Shown here piece by piece: positions 7,046-13,357 of a stretch of DNA of 22,493 nucleotides. Made by a program: the position numbers and the translations under genes. The notes below the pieces were generated by a model, which did no database searches, was not told where the DNA came from, and was given only the letters and a program-made list of their open reading frames with translations. Source of the stretch: Pseudomonadota bacterium (GTDB taxonomy: Bacteria > Pseudomonadota > Alphaproteobacteria > Rhizobiales > Hyphomicrobiaceae); assembly GCA_023430315.1 (NCBI GenBank), contig JAEZAW010000071.1, positions 1-22,493 on the forward strand, in the 5' to 3' direction. The first letter of the stretch is position 1. Each line of letters opens with the position of its first letter.

Positions 7046-7831
7046 CTACTTCTGTGGGCCAGGGGCCGGGATGTGGATCCAGGTGTCCCGATGGGTTATG
7101 CCAATTTCCAACCGGCCTTCGCGCTCCAGCTGCTTGAGGAGGCGGACCACGTTGGTCCGCGGTTGTTTTCTGGCCCGGGCCAGCTTTCTTTGGGACGTCA
7201 TGATCACACGCAGGTCGTGATCGATCTCGACACCTTCAGGTAGCTTGCCCTCAGGCAAACCGAAGAGCGACGTCAGCCAGACAAAGAGCTCGTCGGCAGA
7301 CGACGCGGACGGCGGGCGATCGCCAATCTTCCGTGACCTCATCGGACCTGTTGTTGCTGGTGCAGGCTGGATGCAGCAGCGCTCATCCGCGCGAGGACGA
7401 GCCAACGTCGGCAGGGCCAGAGTGCCTGTGACTTCAACGCATAGCCAGAGGGCGCCGCACAGCCCGAGGACGCTAAGTGGGGTATCCAGTGGAAGAAGCC
7501 GCAGCCCGGTCCAAAAGACAATGAGCGCGCTCAGGAGGATGGAGAACAGCCATACCGCCCAAATGGCGAGGGGCGGCTTTGACGTGCCAGTCAACGCACG
7601 ATCGCGCGCTTCCAACGGCATGAGGATTTTTAAAAGAACAACGCTCATGGCAATGGCGAGGCCGCCAATCCATGCAACACCGGCTCCGCTCCCGCCGAGA
7701 CCCAAATCCGACGCGATCTCGCTTGCCGTGATGGTCGCCATCCACAGGGGGAGTGCGCCGGCGGCACCAGCAGGAACTGCCGCCAGCACGATGGTGAGGA
7801 AGCGGCGCATCTGTGCCGCTCGAGGACGCAT
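7046..7831 (-). CDS. Membrane protein with C-terminal winged-helix-like domain, 261 aa
   Basis: Four hydrophobic segments are visible at about residues 10-32, 51-71, 88-108 and 118-141. A flexible, charged linker (145-178) leads into a C-terminal domain (181-254) whose core VIMTSQRKLARARKQPRTNVVRLLKQLEREGRLEI resembles a winged helix-turn-helix: helix, turn, recognition helix with RTNVVRLL, then a wing. This would place a DNA-binding-like domain on the cytoplasmic face of the membrane. The gene starts 8 bases after the stop of the ATPase gene and shares its strand, so it is probably the last gene of the alpA-primase-ATPase operon. It may tether element DNA or regulate the element; this is inference. 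Family not recognised. Confidence 0.65.
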   Translation of the reverse strand: MRPRAAQMRRFLTIVLAAVPAGAAGALPLWMATITASEIASDLGLGGSGAGVAWIGGLAIAMSVVLLKILMPLEARDRALTGTSKPPLAIWAVWLFSILLSALIVFWTGLRLLPLDTPLSVLGLCGALWLCVEVTGTLALPTLARPRADERCCIQPAPATTGPMRSRKIGDRPPSASSADELFVWLTSLFGLPEGKLPEGVEIDHDLRVIMTSQRKLARARKQPRTNVVRLLKQLEREGRLEIGITHRDTWIHIPAPGPQK

Positions 7832-7839
7832 GTGCTTCC

Positions 7840-9576
7840 CTACCCCGAATGGGCGCCGCTCACCGTGATGCGCTCAAGAACGATGACCCGCCGGCGATCA
7901 TGCCCCGTTGGGCCGCCGGAGATTTCGATCCCAAGCTCTCGAAGGAGCGGACGTAAGCGGTTCTTCAGCATGTGGCCGAGACGAGCCGCACCCTTGGGCC
8001 ATTCGTTTGACCGACGCGTAGATTCGTCGATGAGGCGGTTCAGCCGCGTGAGCAGCTGACTGGCAGTGCCCTCCCACCGCTCGGCTTCGCGCATGAGTTC
8101 GAGAATCGAAGTCACCACCGGCAACCTCTCGGCAAGGCGATCATTCGCGGTCCGCGCATTGCGCTTAAGCGCCGCTATCACCGTGCCCTCAAGCCAGAGC
8201 GCTCCTTCACTGGCAACCATCCATCGGGCTGCATCAGCCATGCGCGGCAGCGCCATGCCGATCGCATCATCGAGGTGACGTATGCCATGCACCATCGCAT
8301 CCAACAGTGCGCCCAAGATGAATGGGCGATCCGCCTCGAAGTCCTTTTCCATGAGCTCCGCGGGTTGGTACCCTGATGGTGCAATAGGCTGCAGCTCGAG
8401 CGTGATCGTGCGCTGCGCCAGGTCCGGTCGCGCGATGACGTCGTCGATCCCATTGAGCAAGATGGGGCGCCGCGCTTGTAGCAATGTCTCGTCGGCGTCG
8501 GTGTACAACGATCGCGTGGCAAAGCCGCCGCCCGTCGAGAGCCGGCAAAGTGCGTCCGACATCTCGCTCGAGATGCGGGAGATGTTATCGTAAGCGAGGA
8601 CGTGGGCCCTTGTTGCCGAGATCATCAAGTCGTGCTCGCTCTTCGGCAATGGGCGGAGCGACGCGACGTTCGGGTCAACGAGCGCGCGCAAGCAGTGCGA
8701 CAACGTCGACTTCGCCGAGCCCTGCTCGCCGTTGACCGCGAGCACCGGATAGGGCCCCAGGGGTCTCAGGGCGGAAAGGAGCCAGCCGACCGCCAATACG
8801 AAGTCGTCATCGTCCCTCAAGTTCACATGCTTCCGGAGCAGGTCGATCGAGCCGCCCTTCCGAGGCTCGGGTAGCGCCAAGTAGCCGGGATAACGCACGA
8901 AGCGCACAGGCGGATGGGTAACGATCCTCCATTCATCGCGCGTGATCTCGACGGCCCTCCAGTGAGTATCGCCGAGGTCGAGGTAGTACTTGCCGCCGTT
9001 CTCGGCGACCCGGACGTAAACTTCATGCTCTCGGCCACCGTATTTCGCGCGTGCGCGAGCGAGAGAAATGACGCCACGCAACTCCTCCGACGAAGGGACC
9101 TCGGCGTTCGCCGTGAAGTACTGCTGCGTCAGGCGATCCGCGAAGTCCTTGCTCTCCAGCGCGATCGTTTCGCGATGACCGTTCACCTCGATATCGGCGT
9201 ACGCTCGGCCATCTGGTGTTCTGAAAAGCACCAACGCTTCCAGGGACCGCGTGAGGTCGGCGCTGATCGGAAGCGCTCGGTCATGATTGTCCCCAACGGC
9301 GCCGTGGAGCAGCTCGTCGATTTCGACGTCCAAGTCCGCGACGCGAACACCGGTACGCTTGAGCTGCGCGCGAAGCGTCTCGAAGCCGGCGCGATCGACC
9401 CCGCGCAAATGCGCGAGTGCCTCGATGATCTCGGGCCGGAAAGGATGCCCAGCCTCGGCTTTGGCCTTCTCGACCAGGCCGTCGAGATGATCGGGAACTT
9501 CTTCTGCGGCAGCGACGAGCGCGCGGATAGTCCTCTCGCCGTCAGGGGGAACGTTGTCGTCGGTGTCGTCACTCAT
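7840..9576 (-). CDS. Element-encoded P-loop ATPase (replication helicase-like), 578 aa
   Basis: The start is ATG 9576 (MSDDTDDN), with a GGAG about 12 bases upstream. It overlaps the end of the primase gene; an earlier in-frame start at 9600 lacks support. The N-terminal third is acidic and helical. A central part (VYVRVAENGGKYYLDLGDTHWRAVEI) resembles the pre-ATPase domain common in plasmid and phage NTPases. Walker A GEQGSAKST lies at about 283-291 and a Walker B-like HVLAYDN at 325-331. A sensor-like RRPILLNGI and an arginine-finger-like ARPDLAQRT follow. This organisation, directly after a CHC2/Toprim primase, fits the helicase or helicase-loader component of an integrated element's replication module. 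Biochemical activity is inferred from motifs and neighbourhood. Confidence 0.75.
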   Translation of the reverse strand: MSDDTDDNVPPDGERTIRALVAAAEEVPDHLDGLVEKAKAEAGHPFRPEIIEALAHLRGVDRAGFETLRAQLKRTGVRVADLDVEIDELLHGAVGDNHDRALPISADLTRSLEALVLFRTPDGRAYADIEVNGHRETIALESKDFADRLTQQYFTANAEVPSSEELRGVISLARARAKYGGREHEVYVRVAENGGKYYLDLGDTHWRAVEITRDEWRIVTHPPVRFVRYPGYLALPEPRKGGSIDLLRKHVNLRDDDDFVLAVGWLLSALRPLGPYPVLAVNGEQGSAKSTLSHCLRALVDPNVASLRPLPKSEHDLMISATRAHVLAYDNISRISSEMSDALCRLSTGGGFATRSLYTDADETLLQARRPILLNGIDDVIARPDLAQRTITLELQPIAPSGYQPAELMEKDFEADRPFILGALLDAMVHGIRHLDDAIGMALPRMADAARWMVASEGALWLEGTVIAALKRNARTANDRLAERLPVVTSILELMREAERWEGTASQLLTRLNRLIDESTRRSNEWPKGAARLGHMLKNRLRPLLRELGIEISGGPTGHDRRRVIVLERITVSGAHSG

Positions 9577-10489
9577 TTCGCAGGCTCCTGGCAGGACCAT
9601 CGGTGAGCAGGTCGTTGAAATCGCGGCCGTGGGGCGCGCGGACGAGGCGGACGGAGCGAACGGCTAATCGCAGCCGTCGTGCAGCTGCTCGCGCAGCGGC
9701 CTCGCCGGTTGGGTCGCCGTCGGCAAGAATGATGACGCGCTCGATGCCGGGCGGGAGGTTGATCGCCTTCAAGCCGGTGGCCGAGAGCGCCGCCCAACTT
9801 GGGATGCCGCAGGCCTGCTGCACGGAGAGGCAGGTCTCGACGCCTTCCCCGACCACCAGCTCATCTTGAGCGTGGGCAAGTCGGATGCTCCCGCCTCTGG
9901 CTGTGCCGAGGATCATCCTCGAAGGCTCAATGGGTGCCTTGCCGACACCGTCTTCGGCGAGATAGGTGCGATGCACGCCAATCGGCTCGCCGGTTAACGC
10001 ATCAGTGATAAGCGCGACCATCGCGGGCCACGCCCGCGCACTCGGCTTATGCCAGAGGCGTTCATGAAACCGGATCGAGAGTGGCAGTTGCAGCGTGATC
10101 CCCCGGGAGTGCATGTACGCTTCGACCAACGTGCCTTCGCTCGGGAGCGCTTCGGCCCAGATCTCAAGGGCCCGCTTAAGCGTATCGACCTCGTGATGGC
10201 CCGGTACGCCAGTGTCGCGAGGAGCGAGCTTCGCCTGCGGCCGCTGGATAAGCCCATGTCGAGACCACAGTCCTCGTGCCGACAACGCGGCGATGACGGC
10301 CTCCTGAGTGCATCCGGCGTGGCAATGGACCAGCACGCGCCCGTCCGCGCCGTCCGCACTGTCTGCCAGCGAGAGGCTTGGCGTTCGATCCTCGTGCGCT
10401 GGGCATTGCGCAACGAAGCCCTTGCCGCTGGGCTTGCCGCCGAGTGCGTGGGCGATGTCGGCAGCCGTGAGACGAGGCTTACGGGGCAT
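9569..10489 (-). CDS. CHC2 zinc-finger / Toprim primase, 306 aa
   Basis: DNA primase-like protein of mobile elements that makes primers for element replication. The zinc-binding region near residues 29-60 has Cys-Pro-Ala-His and Cys-His-Ala-Gly-Cys (ligands C, H, C, C). The Toprim fold follows, with VVGEGVETCLS (catalytic Glu), VIILADGDPTGEAAA (the DxD-like acidic pair, here DGD) and a HGRDFNDLL end. The start ATG 10489 overlaps the alpA stop (TGATG) and has GAGGG upstream; a GTG one codon earlier is also in frame. The 3' end overlaps the ATPase start. The tight overlaps show one transcription unit alpA-primase-ATPase-membrane protein. It looks intact. Confidence 0.88.
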   Translation of the reverse strand: MPRKPRLTAADIAHALGGKPSGKGFVAQCPAHEDRTPSLSLADSADGADGRVLVHCHAGCTQEAVIAALSARGLWSRHGLIQRPQAKLAPRDTGVPGHHEVDTLKRALEIWAEALPSEGTLVEAYMHSRGITLQLPLSIRFHERLWHKPSARAWPAMVALITDALTGEPIGVHRTYLAEDGVGKAPIEPSRMILGTARGGSIRLAHAQDELVVGEGVETCLSVQQACGIPSWAALSATGLKAINLPPGIERVIILADGDPTGEAAARAAARRLRLAVRSVRLVRAPHGRDFNDLLTDGPARSLRNE

Positions 10490-10746
10490 CACCGTCCCTC
10501 CTTCACGCGCGCCTCGGCAGTGGAGATGAAGAGATGCGACGCAACGTGGGCCTCGATCTCGGCCCTCGGATAGAGCACGCGGCGACCCATCTTCACGAAG
10601 GGCAACCCAATGCCGTCTTGGCGGTCGCGCTCGAGTTTACGGATCGAAATGCCGAGCAGCGCGGAGAGCTGCCGCGTGGAGAGGAAGGCTGGTGATCCGG
10701 GGTCGCTGGTAGCGCCCAGCAATGGGTGGCGAGGGACGCGGCACAT
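10489..10746 (-). CDS. AlpA-family helix-turn-helix regulator, 85 aa
   Basis: Small MerR/excisionase-type DNA-binding protein. The core FLSTRQLSALLGISIRKLERDRQDGIGLPFVKMGRRVLYPRAEIEAHV (about residues 21-70) shows the helix-turn-helix (TRQLSALLGIS...LERD), the hinge with a proline (GLPFVKMG) and the RRVLYPRAEIEAHV wing typical of AlpA and excisionase-like proteins. In integrated elements such proteins activate integrase or act in excision. It is the first gene of the replication operon, and its stop overlaps the primase start. Four CTGAGC-type words lie just upstream, possibly its own operator. The start at ATG 10746 is the longest; internal starts are not better supported. Confidence 0.85.
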   Translation of the reverse strand: MCRVPRHPLLGATSDPGSPAFLSTRQLSALLGISIRKLERDRQDGIGLPFVKMGRRVLYPRAEIEAHVASHLFISTAEARVKEGR

Positions 10747-10819
10747 TTTGAACTCGAACGGTGGCTGAAGACCCGCTCACGATGCCATCTGCGAACGGCT
10801 CTGGCGCCGCGCAATCGGT

Positions 10820-10905
10820 CCGCGTCTGAGCAAATTAGGAGCTAGGCGCCGCCTACCGGCAAAGCGCTGAGCGGCTCAGAGGCATGCCGCCCACCTGAGC
10901 AGGCG
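10820..10905. promoter_or_regulatory. Cluster of CTGAGC / GCTCAG words upstream of alpA
   Basis: CTGAGC occurs at 10826-10831, 10867-10872 and 10895-10900. The inverse, GCTCAG, lies at 10874-10879 and makes a near-perfect palindrome (CTGAGC-G-GCTCAG). All lie in the gap between the alpA start and the unknown gene to its right, where an operator for the minus-strand operon would be expected. Functional role inferred from position and repetition only. Confidence 0.35.
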
Positions 10906-10917
10906 CGTCCGGCGCTT

Positions 10918-11631
10918 CTACTTCGTTGCTTCAAAGGGCGATTGCGCAATGGGCCGCTCTACCGCGACAGCGTCATCACCCAGTTCGCAGAGCGCTGCGC
11001 GGACACGCTCGCCCCATCGCGGCTCCGGCACCTTCTTCGCGCATCCATCATTCACGGTGATCAGGACGGCACCGACGATCGCCGTGACCACTGCGACGAG
11101 TGCCGCCCGGTCGATGTCCGGCCTGCTCTGCCGGGCGAGGCACACAAGTTCAATGACGGCGAGCGTGGTCGCCGGGATCGGACGGCCAACGTGCTTCGAC
11201 CGCCGCTCGGCACGAGCTGCCAGCAAAGCACCCATTGCACGGCGCGCATCGCCAACCGGATCATCGAGCACGAAGACGGGACATCCTTCGGGGCAGGGTG
11301 TCGTCTCAGTGACAGTTTGCAGTTCGAAGTCGATTTCGCGCGGGAGCGTGAGCACCTCTTGAGCCGCGCGCCTCCAACTCCGGCGAGCGCGTTCCAACTC
11401 ACGCGCCGGAAGCGGGGGCGCAAGGCCCAATGCCATCTTGAACGCCAGCATCAGCCCCAGCACCTCGCGTAGCGCTTCACTTTCGACACCAGCATCGGCA
11501 AGTGCAGACGCCGCATGGTCATGAAGCTCTGCGAGCCATGCCGGAAGTCCGTCGCTGTCGATTGCCGCGTTAGCCTGCTCGCAGAGACAGTGAAAATCCA
11601 GACGGGCCGTCATCAGCTTAGAAATGCACAT
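10918..11631 (-). CDS. Unknown element protein, 237 aa
   Basis: Start chosen at ATG 11631 (MCISKLMTARLDF) because GATGGA lies about seven bases upstream. A longer frame reaching 11712 has no ribosome site, and its first residues are arginine-rich shadow sequence. The protein is mostly helical, with Ala/Leu/Glu/Arg-rich segments. It contains a Cys-Pro-Glu-Gly-Cys-Pro motif (about residue 113) that might bind metal or form a disulfide, a hydrophobic stretch (AALVAVVTAIVGAVLITV) long enough for one membrane helix, and a charged end. It sits between integrase and alpA on the same strand and appears intact. I do not recognise the family. Confidence 0.6.
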   Translation of the reverse strand: MCISKLMTARLDFHCLCEQANAAIDSDGLPAWLAELHDHAASALADAGVESEALREVLGLMLAFKMALGLAPPLPARELERARRSWRRAAQEVLTLPREIDFELQTVTETTPCPEGCPVFVLDDPVGDARRAMGALLAARAERRSKHVGRPIPATTLAVIELVCLARQSRPDIDRAALVAVVTAIVGAVLITVNDGCAKKVPEPRWGERVRAALCELGDDAVAVERPIAQSPFEATK

Positions 11632-11764
11632 AGTTTTCCATCCGCGTTTTGTAGCGCGGGGGGCAGCTGATCTTGAAAGTGGGCGCCTTGATGTACCCCG
11701 ATTTGCTGACAATCACCAGTCAACCGTACCTGCAGCAGTAGATGGTGCGCTACTCATACGCGCC

Positions 11765-13009
11765 TTATTCGCCATCGACCGAAATGCGCATCGCGCTGCC
11801 CATAACCTCGGCGATCGAAGTTCCAACCTCGGCAGCAAGGCGCCGCAATGGGTCTTCCGCAAGGTGGGCATATCGCGCTGTGGTCGAAGGATGCGAATGG
11901 CCAAGAAGCTTACCAATCATGGGCAAGGACGCCCCGCGTGAGGCGAGCAAGCTGGCGTAGGAGTGTCTCAAGTCATGAAGTCGTATTGGCTGCAGGCGGC
12001 CATCCGACAGTTCTGAAGGACTGACGTCTGCCTGCTCGCGTACCCGAACCCAGACTTTGCGCAAGTTGACCCAGCGCTGTCCGTCCTTCGCGCCAACTAT
12101 GATGTACGGGTTTCCCGTCACACGGGGCAGGCGTTGAAGTACTTCGACCGCTGTCGGGCTCAGGCGAATTGCCTTCGCGCCGGTCTTGCTGTCCGGCAGG
12201 CGCAATACACCCTGCTCGAAATCAACCCAGCTCCATCGCGCGGTGAGGATCTCGTCACGACGGCACCCGGTCAAGATCAACAGTCGCAGTGCTGCGATCG
12301 CATACGGATCCTCGGATCCGTCGAGCTCGGCCTGACGCAAGACTTCGCCTATGCGCGCCAGCTCGGCGGCGGAGAGAAACCGCTGGCGCGGCTGAAGGCG
12401 GAAATGCTCAATGCGGCGCGTCGGGTTAAAGCCTTCAGCCACAAGGCCGGCGTCCTGGGCAGCCGAGTATAGACTGCTCACGAACGCCAGCACGTGGTTC
12501 GCGGCGCGCGGGCGATCACCGAGCGAGCGATGGAGTGCGGCGAGGTCTTGTGCCGACACCTTGTCCAGGCGGATCCGACCGATGCTCCCCGTTCGAATGG
12601 TGCCATCCGTAGTTCGAGGGGCAATGTGCGTTCCAAGCAGGCTTCGATAGTTCGCGATCGTCCCCGACTTCAGGCGCGACGCTTCCCGCTCGATAAAGCT
12701 GGCCGCAAACTCGGCGAGCGTCGGCATGGTCCGGGCCTTCGCTCGCTCACTGCCCGGATCCGCGCCCTGTTTCAGTGCGGCGAGGATCACAAGGGCCTTT
12801 TGGCGCGCCTTGGCTTCCGTCCACCCCTCGCGGCCATGCGCTCCGATGGTCACGTAGTGCCGACGACCGTCCACATGCTTTCGGACGAAGTACACGCGAT
12901 CAGCGCCCTGCCGGCGGACGCCGAACCCAGCCAGCCCAACATCCATGATAGCGTCGCCGGCCGCGAGTTTCTCGACCGTAGTCGTCGTGATCCGTGCACG
13001 CCTGAACAT
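11765..13009 (-). CDS. Tyrosine recombinase integrase, 414 aa
   Basis: Site-specific integrase of the island. The N-terminal part (about 1-90) has the P4-like integrase look (GFGVRRQGADRVYFVRKHVDGRRHYVTIG), which binds arm sites. A SAM-like core-binding domain follows (about 97-190). The catalytic domain has all expected residues: Arg250 in TGCRRDEI, Lys275 in SKTG, His345 and Arg348 in HDLRHS, His371 in GHSH, and the nucleophile Tyr380 in TTARYAHL. Length is normal for tRNA-targeting integrases. Its start lies about 180 bases from a tRNA-Arg 3' fragment, with iterated AGTGCCA repeats between, the classic int-att layout. It looks functional. Confidence 0.95.
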   Translation of the reverse strand: MFRRARITTTTVEKLAAGDAIMDVGLAGFGVRRQGADRVYFVRKHVDGRRHYVTIGAHGREGWTEAKARQKALVILAALKQGADPGSERAKARTMPTLAEFAASFIEREASRLKSGTIANYRSLLGTHIAPRTTDGTIRTGSIGRIRLDKVSAQDLAALHRSLGDRPRAANHVLAFVSSLYSAAQDAGLVAEGFNPTRRIEHFRLQPRQRFLSAAELARIGEVLRQAELDGSEDPYAIAALRLLILTGCRRDEILTARWSWVDFEQGVLRLPDSKTGAKAIRLSPTAVEVLQRLPRVTGNPYIIVGAKDGQRWVNLRKVWVRVREQADVSPSELSDGRLQPIRLHDLRHSYASLLASRGASLPMIGKLLGHSHPSTTARYAHLAEDPLRRLAAEVGTSIAEVMGSAMRISVDGE

Positions 13010-13028
13010 CTTTCGCTCCGAACGCTTC

Positions 13029-13081
13029 TTGGCACATCAGAGCAGCAGTATAGTGCCACTGCAGTGCCAATCTAGTGCCAA
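13029..13081. repeat. AGTGCCA direct repeats at 11-bp spacing (putative integrase arm sites)
   Basis: AGTGCCA occurs at 13052-13058, 13063-13069 and 13074-13080, exactly 11 bp apart, about one helical turn. An inverted TTGGCAC lies at 13029-13035. They sit between the integrase start and the tRNA fragment, where arm-type binding sites for integrase or excisionase sites are expected. Part of the series may also control the integrase promoter. Confidence 0.65.
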
Positions 13082-13186
13082 TACTCCAGTCGGTTTAGGG
13101 CGGCTCAATGTGGTTCAAGTCAGAGATATCGATGTTATAGCAATGATCTAGGCAGGCTCCGTCGGTGTGCTGCGATATAGGACTTA

Positions 13187-13234
13187 AGACTACGAATCTG
13201 GGGGTCGTGGGTTCGAATCCTTCCCCGCGCGCCA
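13187..13234 (+). other. Attachment site: 3' fragment of a tRNA-Arg(ACG) gene
   Basis: AGACTACGAATCT matches the tRNA-Arg(ACG) anticodon arm (loop CTACGAA, anticodon ACG at 13192-13194). It is followed by a variable loop GGGGGTC-like segment, a T-arm GTGGG-TTCGAAT-CCTTC (one mismatch, one wobble), a 7-base acceptor strand CCCGCGC, discriminator G and encoded CCA at 13232-13234. No acceptor 5' strand or D-arm precedes it, so this is only the 3' part, as is left at the far end of an element that integrates into a tRNA gene. Together with the neighbouring integrase it marks the island boundary; DNA to the right is ancestral chromosome. Confidence 0.8.
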
Positions 13235-13299
13235 ATCAAATCAATGGCTTACTTTCTTTCTCGCAGCGGTAAGTCGTTTGATTGGCCCATAATTGGGCC
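13232..13299. repeat. Nested inverted repeats just past the tRNA fragment
   Basis: CCAATCAAA (13232-13240, beginning in the tRNA CCA) pairs perfectly with TTTGATTGG (13277-13285), and an inner GGCTTAC/GTAAGTC pair extends the hairpin imperfectly. A second palindrome, GGCCCA-TAAT-TGGGCC, follows at 13284-13299. There is no T-tract, so this is not an ordinary terminator. It may belong to the original tRNA 3' processing or termination region, or to attB. Confidence 0.45.
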
Positions 13300-13357
13300 C
13301 ATCAGGTTCGGGCACCGCCGGCCGCGACACTGCATTTGCTGCAATCAAATTCTCTGC

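Noticed and set aside
11632..11764. Insertion-sequence end-like GC-rich segment between integrase and the unknown gene
   Set aside because: The GGGGGGCAGCTGATCTTGAA-type sequence looked familiar, but no terminal repeats, target duplication or transposase frame could be found.
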